This document shows, piece by piece, positions 26,636 through 37,899 of a stretch of DNA of 64,000 nt; positions within the stretch are counted from its first letter, which is position 1, and every line of letters begins with the position of its first letter. The stretch spans positions 3,784,501-3,848,500 of the forward strand of contig NC_059548.1 in NCBI RefSeq assembly GCF_905220415.1. The letters run 5' to 3'. Under the pieces are notes generated by a model. The model was not told the origin of the DNA. It saw only the letters and a list, made by a program, of their open reading frames with translations, and ran no database searches. The position numbers and the translations under genes were made by a program. This DNA is from Colias croceus (taxonomy: Eukaryota > Arthropoda > Insecta > Lepidoptera > Pieridae).

Positions 26636-26814
26636 TCCATACTAATATTATAAATGCGAAAGTAACTCTGTCTGTCTGTTACTCAATCACGCCTAAACTA
26701 CTGAACCAATTTGCATGAAATTTGGTATGGAGATATTTTGATACCCGAGAAAGGACATAGGCTACCTTTTATTGTGAAATATGTACCACGAGCGAAGCCG
26801 GGGCGGACCACTAG
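26636..26814 (+). mobile_element. Chimeric CTAG-ended Helitron-like repeat
   Basis: The 5' half (A|TCCATACTAATATTATAAATG, CTGT tract, 'acgcctaaactactgaacc') matches the 25658 and 37113 copies. The 3' half (GTACCACG, GAAGCCGGGGCGGACC, CTAG|T) belongs to the 11292 subtype. A module switch between two subtypes is therefore visible around 26755-26785. Confidence 0.75.
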
Positions 26815-27775
26815 TTTCATAATATTTTCATAATAAGTATTTTAAGATTGATTGGTAAACTAATGACATGCATATATAATAGGTGTAATAACCTACTATA
26901 TAGATGTTGGTACCACTAGCTTTTAATATCATGCAATATGCATATGAGACGGGTTACCATACGTTATTTTTATTACTGAGTAATGCACTATCTATATATA
27001 ATTGCTTTCAGTGCCAGATGTGTTGTAGGAACTGCATTTAGATATCATCCATAATCATCCATGCCTAAACACGAAGATTATAAATACATGAACATAATCA
27101 ACACAATATTATCTATGTTTATTGGGTAGGAATTATAAATGAAAAATTTGTAAGAAGATATTTGCATAGAATTATTAAAAAATGAGGTCTTTCTTATCAT
27201 CATAAAACTAGCAAAGAACGTATAAATAGTAAAGTATTATGTTTTTGGAATATCGTGTAGTAAATACCAAAATAATTACATATCTACTAAGTTAATTGTA
27301 CTATAGTTTATTAAAATATCCAAGGATAGATTTGATGTTTCACTTATAAAATCTAAATTTTATTTACGTAAGTTTACATTTAAATATTTTACGAAATTAA
27401 TGGCTACGTCATTCACGCTTCCATGATAAGAGGATCTTTTTTTTGCAATTTGCAAGTACATATCTACTACTATTACTCCTTTCGTATAATGGTTAATTAT
27501 TTCATTTCAATAAAACCGAAGCTAAGGTAATTTACAAATTATATACGTTACAATTATGGTAGAAGGTGCAAACCTACCCCTACATTGTTACATTGAGTTG
27601 CAAATCGTAGTAAATAAGCAGTATTGAATACTGTGATTAATTCAGCTGAAACATAATTTAAATAATATGCTTCAAGAACCGATATGACTCCATAGAGTAT
27701 ATGTAATGATAGCGTTTAGCTACTATTATGTATTCTGTGGTTATGATTCGGTACCTACTCTACCTTTATGCATGA
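26815..27775. other. AT-rich stretch, no gene seen
   Basis: No frame, exon or repeat that I recognise. Confidence 0.55.
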
Positions 27776-27986
27776 CTAGCTTCCGCCCGCGACTCCGTCC
27801 GCGTGGAAAAATGAAGAAAAATTAAGTTTCATCGAAATCGAACCGTTAGTTTTCACGTGATGCCTGAACAATTGAACATACAGACAAATTTTTTAATTCA
27901 CATTTGGGTTTGGTATCGATCCAGTAACACCCCCAGCTATTTATTTTTTCGATATTTTCAATGTACAGAATTGACCCTTCTAGACA
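27776..27986 (-). mobile_element. CTAG-ended Helitron-like repeat, 'GGTCAATTCTG' subtype
   Basis: The minus strand ends GACGGAGTCGCGGGCGGAAG + CTAG. Upstream it shares 'catcacgtgaaaactaacgg', 'actggatcgatacca' and 'gggtcaattctgtacattg' with 38664-38990. It is shorter internally than that copy. Confidence 0.7.
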
Positions 27987-28978
27987 TTTATTATACTTAT
28001 GTATAGATACTGTTGATCTTGGTAAATTTCACCTTTTATATAACAAGTAAGAATCATTATGCATCGGATTACGTATTTCTTATAAAATTCATGGTATTCC
28101 TACAGCGAGTGCACAGAGGGAGGGATGTTTACAATGAGCCGGTAATAATAACTACGGTGCAGACTGCAGATGCATAAGCTTGTAGTTAAATCATTAAAGA
28201 GTATGGTAGGTATTTTAAGAATGTTCTTAGCTTCATTACAGTGTATTCATTTTAAATTTGCTCTAAGAAAATGGATAAATTAAACGAGCGTTAAATTTTT
28301 ATATAACTTTGAATGAATGCATAATAATGATACCAAGTTTGAAGTCCATTTTGGGTAATTTATGTTTGAAACGTTCAAACGTCTTGTCAAGGTCTTAATT
28401 TTTAGACTGTTTTAACAATCAAAAGGGTGTTTTTAGTTTTTACACACAAATTAGTCTGTGAAGATCAAGTGACAAAAAATCATGTTGTTTTTCCTCGCCT
28501 CTTAGAGGAAGGTAATCATCAACAAAGAAGATAATTTGTAGATCTATATATTTATGAATGCTTGTTTGTTCGTGTATGTTTTAGTTATAGCATATAGGCA
28601 ACAATCGATACACAAAATGAATGTTCTTGTTGTTGAATATCGTAGAAATAAATACGGTCATTAAAATATTATCCATAAAGTGTACAGAATCGCAAATGTA
28701 GAAAAAATTTCAGTTGCCATGACAACCCACTACGCGTGCCAAGGCCGACATTGGAACACGTTTATTACCACAAAAACTCACTCTTTTCAAGTGTAAAAAG
28801 ATTATAATTTATTAGAAAATATATTTTTTACATTGCAGATTTACAAACACTGTGAGGACCAGATTCATTTTAACTAGACTCAGTAGGTACAGTCTTGACG
28901 ATGCAGATGTTATGAATTATAATACCTACCTAATGTTTAAAAATTAAGATAATAAACATAATAGCATAAACCTAATAG
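27987..28978. other. AT-rich stretch, no gene seen
   Basis: No coding or repeat signal that I can support. Confidence 0.5.
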
Positions 28979-29007
28979 CACAGAACTACTCTCGGTATAG
29001 TTCTGTG
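28979..29007. mobile_element. 29-bp hairpin insertion with exact 8-bp target duplication
   Basis: The ends CACAGAACTA and TAGTTCTGTG form a 10-bp stem. The unit is bracketed exactly by CCTAATAG (28971-28978 and 29008-29015). The same hairpin occurs at 14438-14466 with a different flanking octamer. The short frame beginning at 29005 is incidental. Confidence 0.7.
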
Positions 29008-29398
29008 CCTAATAGGAACAAAAAGGTTGACGTTTTACTTTTTTTTTATTATTGCGGAGTGTTGTATAATATGAATTTGGTCTCAATATCAACCTTGATA
29101 TTTAATCTATATTATTATTTATTGCTTCCGCAAAAAGTGTATTCTTTAGAAACAAATAATGGAAAAACAATAGACAGTTTATTTGAACAAAACTTGTGTA
29201 TTGTTGTGTAACATGTGTGTGTGTAATTTGGAGGTCGAAATAAAATTTTGTCAAAGATAAGTATATGCTAATCGTATTTATGAAGTCCACTCGAAACATT
29301 TAAATCCGACGTCATAGCTGAAAAGCTAAGCGATTAAGTATTTATTATTAGGAACACATAATTTTTTAATTATAAAGCCAATTTAGTAACGATAATAT

Positions 29399-29820
29399 TC
29401 AAAATCGCAAATAAAAATATTTGGTTCGAATAGTAGTGGTAATGGAAAGAGATGCCTCGCTCCGGTTGCCTAGCAACGGCAAAAGCACACAGCCTCCCGG
29501 TCTCGATAGGGCGGGTCTGAACTCAGAACATTTCCCCCGCTGCAATGCTTTCAGTCTATCTAGATTATGAACAGGACTATTAAAACATGTTGATACTAGA
29601 TAATAATTTATGGAATTTGCACTAACTAACGTAAATAGATATTTGTGTAAATTTCGTAATACTGTGTTTACTAATTTGAATATTATATCTTCAATTCTGA
29701 AATATAACTTATAACCCATTGAGATAATATTAATATGGAGCAGACACCACGAACAAAATCTGTGCGCCAAGCGCGGCGGCGCGGCGCGCGCGAATGACGG
29801 CTAGACAGTCATAGATTATG
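29399..29820. promoter_or_regulatory. CpG-rich island with an X-box-like site
   Basis: Base composition shifts from AT-rich to GC/CpG-rich, peaking at 29765-29800 (GCGCGGCGGCGCGGCGCGCG). GTTGCC-T-AGCAAC at 29465-29477 fits the RFX-type X-box pattern GTNRCC-N(0-3)-RGYAAC. In insects RFX sites mark some ciliary genes. The 123-codon minus frame across the region has no recognisable domain. A promoter or first exon is possible but unproven. Confidence 0.3.
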
Positions 29821-30188
29821 CGATGTCACTGACTCACCGCTATAGAGGCGACACTTTGTTTCATTCTGTCTATTTTATTGGGTGCCACTCCTTACATGCA
29901 CGTTGACTTGAAATTTTCTTTGTACTTACTTAATATTTATTTTAGGTATAAACTGACTTTACTACGCGGGGCTAACAATATCTGGCATATAATATAGGAT
30001 GATGTAAATAGTGACGTCATATGGAATAATTTAATTTTTTCGTGTTTTAGGTTCAGTCAGGGCTATGGGAAGTTTTATTCCTTACAAATTGAGCCTTTTT
30101 TAGAAAAAAAAAAAATAATTTTTCCCTTTCTTCACGGCCCAGACATGGAAACCTTGAATAGAAAAAATATTAATTACTTATCTCTGAA

Positions 30189-31258
30189 CTAGCGGTCCGC
30201 CCCGGCTTCGCCCGTGGCACAATATTTCGCAATAAAAAGTAGCCTATGTTCTTTCTCAGGGTCTTAAGATTGTCTGTGCCAAAGGAGAATGCCCATGAAA
30301 GTATGGACCACAGTACAGTGTTGCGTCAATGCCAGAGTGGTTTTGGAGGGTTCTTCGATATTCCAAAGATTTTTACCAATTGATTTTTGTGTGATAAAAA
30401 CAGGGGTTTTCAAGATATTGAGAAAAATGGGAAATAACCTCAAAACTTAAATAACCCCTATTTAGTTAGGTTTATGTGTGATTTAGGTAACATTTTATCG
30501 TCCAAAGGTTATTTTTCGATTTACATATATAATCTATGCGTAGAGCTTATGCTTTCAGACAAAGTCTATCTGTTCATCGGCTAGTGTAGGTAGGCACCAG
30601 AAATCTTCCGGGACGGATTTCAAGAAAACCTAAATATATACTTAAAAAATGCCAATTGAGTTTTTATTCGGTTTACATGTTGTTGTTGTTGTTGTTTGAA
30701 TCATTTTTTCACTACATATTCGAAGAAAGAAACAAATAAGAAATAACTGGTTACCTACCAAGCTATGTCATAATAATATTTTTTTTTATATATATACATA
30801 TTTATATTATTTTACTTCACTATCTTTGTTAAAACAACCTATAGTGTATAAACAATACCCTATAGAGTGATTTTATGTTAATTGATTTTTTTTGTAATTC
30901 AATGAAAACAATAATCGATATTAATACATTTAGCTATTTACCATAGTAAATGTAAAAAGTTACCGCTTGGTTACCGTGGTAACCGGTAATGGACACTAAA
31001 TGTTATAATAACGGATCTAAACAATTACATGTCTTATTAGATTTTACAAAACATTCCCTGTTCAAAATATATTTTCCGATGGTAAGAAGGCCTCTAAATT
31101 GCCGAGATTTTTTTTAATAGTATTGTTGTCTTGATGCATGAGAAAAACCAGTACCAAAAATGGGCATTCTCCTTTCATCAAAATCGGTCCAGTAGTTTAT
31201 GAGCCAATTACAAGCAAACAAACAAACAAAGTTTTCCTCTTTATAATATTAGTGCAGA
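30189..31258 (-). mobile_element. CTAG-ended Helitron-like repeat, split by a Spy-like insertion
   Basis: The 3' part (30189-30283) and 5' part (31173-31258) together match the uninterrupted copy at 11292-11474: GGCGGACCGCTAG end, 'gtgcc-aaa | ttt-cat' core, and A|TCTGCACTAATATTATAAAG start on the minus strand. The break falls inside the core, so intact copies elsewhere show the empty site. Confidence 0.8.
30284..31172. mobile_element. 889-bp Spy-like DNA transposon (non-autonomous)
   Basis: The termini GGAGAATGCCCAT and ATGGGCATTCTCC are perfect 13-bp inverted repeats. The element lies exactly between AAA (30281-30283) and TTT (31173-31175). Uninterrupted copies of the host repeat read AAATTT at this place, so there is no target-site duplication. 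Insertion between AAA and TTT without duplication is the described behaviour of Spy transposons. There is no coding frame inside; it contains a (GTT)n tract near 30676-30700. Confidence 0.75.
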
Positions 31259-33474
31259 TAAATAAATAATAATTCAATTATACGTTCAAGTCAGTAGCTT
31301 ATACAATATCAATTAAAAACTTGATTAAAATCAATTAACAAAAAAAAATTGGTGATTGAGTAATTGATTTTCATATTTCATGATTTCACCTTTTTTCAAT
31401 TAACAACCAGTCTATGCTTTTCTAAATATGTAAAATTATTATTTTATACTATAAAAATATACGCCAGCAAATATTACTAACAACACTTATTTCATGCCCA
31501 ATGTCATATCTTAAATTTTTAATCTATGACAAAATGTCGCCCGCCAAAAATTTTGCTCTAACTAAGTTTTAAAAATTATTATCTAGTTACTTACTGATGA
31601 AAAGTTATTCCTTTGCACTTTTCCGTATTCTTTGTATTATTTGTGCAATATCGTAACACACACGTAGGCATATTTGATGCGTTTCACTTTAAAACAAATA
31701 AAAAATGAGCGTGACGTTCGCGCCAAAGAGCGAGCAAGCGACTGAGTGCAGTTACGCCACATGACGTATGTTGAGTGGAACATAAGTGATGTAGGCGGTA
31801 TCGACTCCATATTAATATTATCTCAATGTTATAACCACGTTTTTATCACCCCCCAAGAAACCTGCGATGCACAATATTTCCAAAGGTACAAAATATTTGT
31901 AGGTTATCCTGGAAATTATGTATATACAATATACACATATAAATAACAATTAATATACTTACATATAAGAATGATTTATTATTATTACTTATATTAAATA
32001 TCGTCAGGCGGCGAAATATCCAAGCAAACTAAAAATAAACATGAGGTAAAAATCCGGGCCTTTCTTCCTTTCAAGATGTGATGTGTATTATAATTTGATT
32101 GAATTTCATACATTTATCCTTTCTCTATATTAGGTATATATTTTAGACTCACTTAAGTAAATTAAGAATTAAGAAAAACAGTGTACATTTTTATGAAACT
32201 GTAATGCTATATTATTTTTAGAATTTATCCTTATTATTTGAAACACTTAAGACAACAGTATTGAGCTTATTTTTCTTTAAAAAATTCCATTATATAATCT
32301 ATATATTTCAATATTTTGCTACATTTTTTTTCAATTTAAATGCGGTTTACATTAATCAATATGTAGGTAAGTACCTACTGTATTTATAATATGGCACAGA
32401 ATAATAACTATTAGCTAGCTACTATGGTAAGTATATAATGATATAGGTATTTTGTAAAAGAACAGGCTTAAATCATAAGGGTCATAAAAAATTTAATTAT
32501 TATCCTTCCTTCGTATTTTTTGTATCTAAAAAGTAGGTAAGACTGTGGAATTTTCCATCATAACATGTCGCTAATAAAATATATAGAAATATACCATTCC
32601 AACCATCGCTACCTATTACGAGAAAATATGATGTCAATATCATTTAAAAACTTAGACAATAGCATTACATATTCATAAAATCAATTAAAAACGGCAAAAC
32701 GAGCACTAATAGATGTAATCAACTTACAGCTGCGTCGATTTCCTTTTACATACCTACTTATAACTAGTGCACAAAGTGCATTCAATAACTGTAGGGCGTA
32801 AAGGGTTGTAGGGGGTTAGGGAGAAGGGGGAACCACCTGCCTCACCCTCCATAGCCTGGGCTATACAGCCCCTGGCATTGAATCATTACAACAATGTTGT
32901 TTGTAACCTCTTACCTTTTAAAATATTAAAGGATTGTAGAATATAAAACGTTGGCACGAGAACTTTTTAATTGGAACGCCTTTATAACGTTGCTAACAAT
33001 TTTTAAATGCAAGAGATTGTTGTTTTATTTTATAGATACCTATTCTAGTTATAACGATATTTGTTACCAAAAGAACTTGAAATCTGAGTTACCTTCTAAA
33101 TAAATCATTTTGACAGAAACGATGCTGTCTGTTGATGTGATTTCATGAGAGTATAATATTGCCTACATGAAATGCCTGAAATAAGTGGGTAAGTAATTAT
33201 TTTATGAATTTTATGACAAAATCGATGAGTTCGAAGAAATATATTCCTTTTAACTCAAACCAGGTTTTAGCGATTAGAGAACTGGGTGGAATTTCTTTAA
33301 GGGCTTCGTAGAAATCAATAGAATATATTATAAAGTTTTAAACAAGGTTCCAATATTCTATCCGGGCGTTGTAGCTGAAAGTCGAATATAGGTATGTATA
33401 AGAAGAAAATTTAAGCTTTAATGCCATTCAATGGATAACATATAGTCCGTTACTAAATTCAAAGCTTTTGACTA
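31259..33474. other. AT-rich stretch, no gene seen
   Basis: A 66-codon frame at 31746-31946 starts in a slightly GC-richer patch but has no recognisable domain. A G-rich tract at 32790-32880 is unexplained. Confidence 0.5.
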
Positions 33475-33706
33475 TCATCATCATCATCATCATCATCATA
33501 ATTCCAGCCTTTCAGGACGTCCACTGCAGGACATAGGCCTCCCCCAAAGATTTCCATAACGACCGATAACCAGCGGCCTGACTCCAGCGGCTCCCCGCCA
33601 CTTTGATCAGGTCGTCTGTCCGTCCACCTCGTTGAAGGCCGTCCTGTACGTGGTGGCTATTCGAGAACCTTTTTGCCCCAACGGCCATCAGTTCTGCGGG
33701 TTATAT
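33475..33706 (-). mobile_element. 3' end of an RTE-type non-LTR retrotransposon
   Basis: On the minus strand, with a frameshift, the DNA reads fragments such as RWTDDLIKVAGSRW and GEAYVLQWTS. I recognise these as the extreme C-terminus of RTE-clade endonuclease/reverse transcriptases common in moths. It ends in the (GAT)n tail typical of such elements (CAT repeats at 33475-33499 on the plus strand). 5'-truncated, dead copy. Confidence 0.7.
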
Positions 33707-35515
33707 GACTATACTTTTGACTATACTTTATTATAACTTATGAAATTTTGAAAGCGCTCCAATTAACAAAAAAGACGCCAGATCAATACCTGTTCGAAAT
33801 ATGTACTCATCACTTGAAACCCACTTTTAAATCAATTATTTTTAATTAATATAAAATATAAGATGTACAAGATTGCAGATTCCAATTCATGCCGATTCCC
33901 GATTCGAGAGGCGTATATTTTTAATGACAAGATCCATGAATGTCTAAAGTCTTATCTTTGAATTTGAATTAGGTATATTGGAGTTATATTTATAATATTT
34001 TAATGAATGCAGTTTGACAAAAGACGACTGGAGTAAATATCGTATTCGACATGTGAGAGTAATTTTCCCTATAACATCCCACTCCCTTGTCGTGACGGGC
34101 GAAGTAGACACCTAGATTATCTAGGTAGGTATATAGATACGACAACTTTGTATGTCGTTTCGACTTCCGACGTTGCCGATTCAGAACTCAAGTGGCTCTA
34201 AGACACTATTTGAAAAGAGAGTCCCATATAATGAGATATGAGAAATTCACAATATTTGAAAAGCGTTTGAAGAACATAAAAGAGGCATAATATTCATATT
34301 TCATGTTGATTATTGAGTATGAATTGCAATTATGTTATGAAGGTCTGTCTATTTCAATACTCACTATAACGATAACTATTTTTCTAAAAATAAATTATTA
34401 TGTAACACACCACAAACACTGTACCTACTTACTGAGAGTAGTAAGTGCTGTACTTACAGACAAACTATTTTTTTACATACCATTGTTTTGGATAAAAAGG
34501 CACAAGAACATAATATTACATAGAAGCATTGATTCAATAGTATAATTTTATTCATAAGAAAAAATATGCTTACTTATCAATTATCATCTTATTAACGACC
34601 ATTCCGAAAAAATTTATTGTCTTTAATTCACTTTAAGATTAAGTGGAATTTATTCATTATATTATGTGAATGTGGCAATTATGGTAAATTAGCAACGCTT
34701 GTGTAGCCAACCTCAACTTGGAGATATTATGGATACCTATATAGATGTTAATCATAGCTCGCAAAACTAGCAATTGATTTAATAGGAAATATGATAGTTA
34801 CATAGTTTATTTCCGAAATGTCATGGAGCACTTATTCAAATTGGGAGACAATTTGAACTTTTTTATCGATTAGCCTATAATATTGTTTACTAGTTACAGA
34901 AAACAGCAAAACGTTACCATAAAAATACTAGAAATATCTCTGTCTAATTATATAATTCATCCAAGTTTTACTCAAAAGTACGTACCTACGTACCTACTCT
35001 ATCTAATTCAAATTAGGTAATTCTAGAAGTAATTATTAGGTACGCAATACAAAATTAGACAAACAGGTTTAGTTTGAAAATCAAGATAGCATTTGATAGA
35101 AGTGAATTTCGTACATTTAAAAACTTTATATCAATTTAATATTAGAAACAAAAAATCTTACTCTAATTTCAGCACCGGTATAAAATTTTTCATGAGATGA
35201 GAAGTTTAAAACACTAGATCGGAGCTTTTATAAACACAGCCGACATGCTATGTAGTATGTGTGGGCAGCGTCGCATTACGTAATTACCTATATTGGACAT
35301 TGAGAGCCCTTTGCGAATATTTTTGCGAAAACCAGCACGTGCGAAATATCTCTCGAATAATAATTTATCAAAATATTTATGTCTTCATAGGTTTACCATG
35401 AAAATCAATTCTAACTAATATCATTTATCAAATAGGTCCAAATATCTATTCTAAAAACCAATATATTATTGCAATTGCAAACAAAATGGCTGCAAATAGT
35501 TATCTTTATATTATA
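33707..35515. other. AT-rich stretch, no gene seen
   Basis: An 80-codon frame at 34303-34545 (+) has hydrophobic, AT-driven composition and no family resemblance. Confidence 0.5.
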
Positions 35516-35562
35516 CTAGCTGAGCCCCGCGGTTTCACCCGCGTGGCTCAGGGGTTTTATAT
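35516..35562 (-). repeat. 3' end fragment of a CTAG-ended repeat
   Basis: On the minus strand it ends GGGTGAAACCGCGGGGCTCAG + CTAG|T. Only ~45 bp remain before the piggyBac-like element starts. Confidence 0.55.
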
Positions 35563-35573
35563 AAGTAGGTTAA

Positions 35574-36735
35574 CACGTTAGCTGCGAAACAGGGCTTGAA
35601 ACACCCTGTCCGTGTCTCGTCGTTATAGCGGTAGGAAAAAACGTAAACTTCTCTGTCGTGCGGGAGGCATAACTTCCATCTGGTTCAGTGTAGGAAAGTG
35701 ATATCTATATATCTGAGATGTGCTATTGATTCCTAGTTCAATGGTATACCGACCTTAATACCGGGTTTCTTAGACCTCGTGCCGCACTGAACAAATAAAA
35801 ATTCTAACACAGTGCGGAACGAGGTTGCGAACACCTCGTACCACCGCGCACCTCGTACCGCACCCTAAGCTAGCTCACGCGGTTAGTGTTGTGCAACGCA
35901 TTCGAGACTATTTGTGGAACAACTTATTGAAGCTTTTACAAAGAATGACTTGAATGTAGATACAGGTAATTTACAAACATCCTAACTACTCGTTATAATA
36001 AATATCGTTAATAGAAACGTGAATGTGACATGTTGAGTAACTTTCTTCAAATAGGTTGATAATCATGATTACTATTAGTGTGTTTGTTCATTGAATCAAC
36101 TAGCGGCAAATCCAAAACACCCGGTAATCGGTGTATGGCTCATCAAAATTTAACTCTTGCCCAAGTCAACAAGCCAACAAACAAGGCACATACTCTTAAA
36201 GGGATCAAAGAAGAGGAGACGTGTAGGATGTTACTAAAAATTCCGCACCTTCTTAACAAGTCGTGAGGCTGACAAAAAAGTAAAGAAAATTCTCACAGAA
36301 TGCACTGGTTGCAAACAATATTACCTGTTGTTTGGCCTGCTTTAATGAAAAACATCCATAAGTTTGATAAATAAATACAATTAAATAAAATCGATATTTC
36401 TTTTCCCATCACTAAATTATATGAAAAAATGCTATTGTTCAGTGCGGTATGGGGTACATCAGACCCCACATTTTATTTTACCCCTAGAATCTAAACTAAC
36501 TAATCTAACCACGGGCGACGGTAGACTTAGGTTAATGAACTCATTGTTAATAATAATCACGACAAAAGCCGCACACTTTGTCTTATTTGGCGCCAAAAAA
36601 ACGATTTTGGTCTTCTACGGGCGGTGGGGTTTAATATGCCTCGTGCCGCCACAATCTCTGGTATAGGACAAGGTTTAAAACGACCTGTAACGCAGTAATG
36701 GAAAGTACAGATATTTCTGTGCCGCAGTGAACGTG
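35574..36735. mobile_element. piggyBac-like element (1162 bp) flanked by TTAA
   Basis: TTAA occurs at 35570-35573 and 36736-36739. The termini read inward CACGTTAGCTGCG and CACGTTCACTGCG, an imperfect inverted repeat. TTAA duplication with short CAC-type termini is diagnostic of piggyBac. Both ends carry repeats of a CCTCGTRCCGCAC motif (near 35776, 35817, 35846, 35860 and 36645). A decayed coding remnant lies inside at 36078-36350. The size is well below that of an autonomous piggyBac, so this is an internally deleted copy. Confidence 0.75.
36078..36350 (+). pseudogene. Decayed C-terminal part of a piggyBac-type transposase
   Basis: An open frame to 36266 is followed, in another phase, by a segment reading EADKKVKKILTECTGCKQYY. 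The Cys-rich pattern C..C....YY near a C-terminus, next to positively charged residues, fits the Cys-rich tail of piggyBac-family transposases. The catalytic DDD region is absent. Identification rests on context (TTAA ends) plus this motif, so it is tentative. Confidence 0.4.
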
Positions 36736-37112
36736 TTAAGTGGTATTAAGTAAGCTCATGGAACTAACTTTAGAGGGACTTAACTGTGCTTGTAGAAGGT
36801 ATTTCTTAGAAAAGAATTCTCAAACTATACCTGACTTAAAAGACATAAAATAGTGATGAAAAAGATCTCTACAACCGGTCAAGATGGTCTATATTCAGCA
36901 CATATGACATAACAGGAGCTAACCGTTGTATCGGTATAAAAAGATCGATTGTGACAATCTAATTATACCTAGTTAATATTGGTTGCATAGATTATTTTTA
37001 ATTTTAACCCAAGTTTAAAATGGACACGAGTAATCACACTAATCAATTTTGAGATTTTGTTTTTTGTAAAAAAATATTAATTTGTGTTAAATCTATGTAT
37101 TTATATTAATTA

Positions 37113-37365
37113 CTAGCTTTCCACCCGCGGCATCGCCCGCGCAGTCAAAGAAAAAACCGCATAGTTCCGTTCCCGTAGGATTTCCGGGATAAAACCTATC
37201 CTATACCCCAGGGTAAAAAGTAGCCTATGTTCTTTCTCGGGTATCAAAATATACCCAATTTCATGCAAATTGGTCTACTGAACCTGTACCATAACCAATT
37301 AAGGCGTGATTGAGTAACAGACAGACAGACAGAGTTACTTTCGCATTTATAATATTAGTATGGAT
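37113..37365 (-). mobile_element. CTAG-ended Helitron-like repeat, long subtype
   Basis: On the minus strand: A|TCCATACTAATATTATAAATG, a CTGT microsatellite, 'acgccttaattgg', then GCGCGGGCGATGCCGCGGG and AAAGCTAG|T. Same subtype as 10018-10258 and 25658-25879. Confidence 0.75.
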
Positions 37366-37384
37366 TAATAGTACCTACCTATTA

Positions 37385-37897
37385 CAGTGAAACTTGGTTA
37401 AGTGGGACCTGGATAAGTGAGAAACCTCCATAACTAAAACTCATGCTGAGGTCCCAACACTTTGGCACTGAATTATCTCTGTTAGTGGGACAAGGTAAAC
37501 CTCTATATCTGGGATTTGTTCTTTCGATTTATCATCATAGTTACCTCTATAACTGAGACAGCGAGTAAATTTTATATGCATAAACCTCTGTAACTGAGAT
37601 AACATGGTTTGTTTACTCATTCTTATTCTACCCACAAATACCACACGTAATTCCAAGTACGTAAGTATAAATTTTGAGCTTCAATTACCTTCAGTTTTAG
37701 TTTCGCTTTACTATTATACAGATGTTTATTTCAAAAATGTCAAAACGAAACCTCGCACCTCTATTAATGGAACCCTCTGTAAATGAGACAGATATTTATT
37801 TATACCTGTATATCTGAGACACTGGGTAAGTGGAATACCTCTATAAGTGAAACGACATTGCAGGTCCCTTGATGTCTCACTTAACCAGGTTTCACTG
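37385..37897. mobile_element. 513-bp pogo-like MITE flanked by TA, with internal motif array
   Basis: Left end CAGTGAAACTTGGTTAAGTG; the right end, reverse-complemented, reads CAGTGAAACCTGGTTAAGTG. The TA dinucleotide is duplicated at 37383-37384 and 37898-37899. Ends beginning CAGT with a TA target fit the pogo/Tigger branch of Tc1-mariner. The interior repeats a motif close to ACCTCTATAACTGAGACA about eight times (37420, 37490, 37543, 37585, 37768, 37803 and 37838 among others). No transposase; the frames crossing it are by-products. Confidence 0.7.
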
Positions 37898-37899
37898 TA

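Noticed and set aside
29399..29770. 123-codon minus frame across the CpG-rich island
   Set aside because: Hydrophobic AT-driven N-terminal part and no recognisable domain. Treated as possible regulatory DNA instead.
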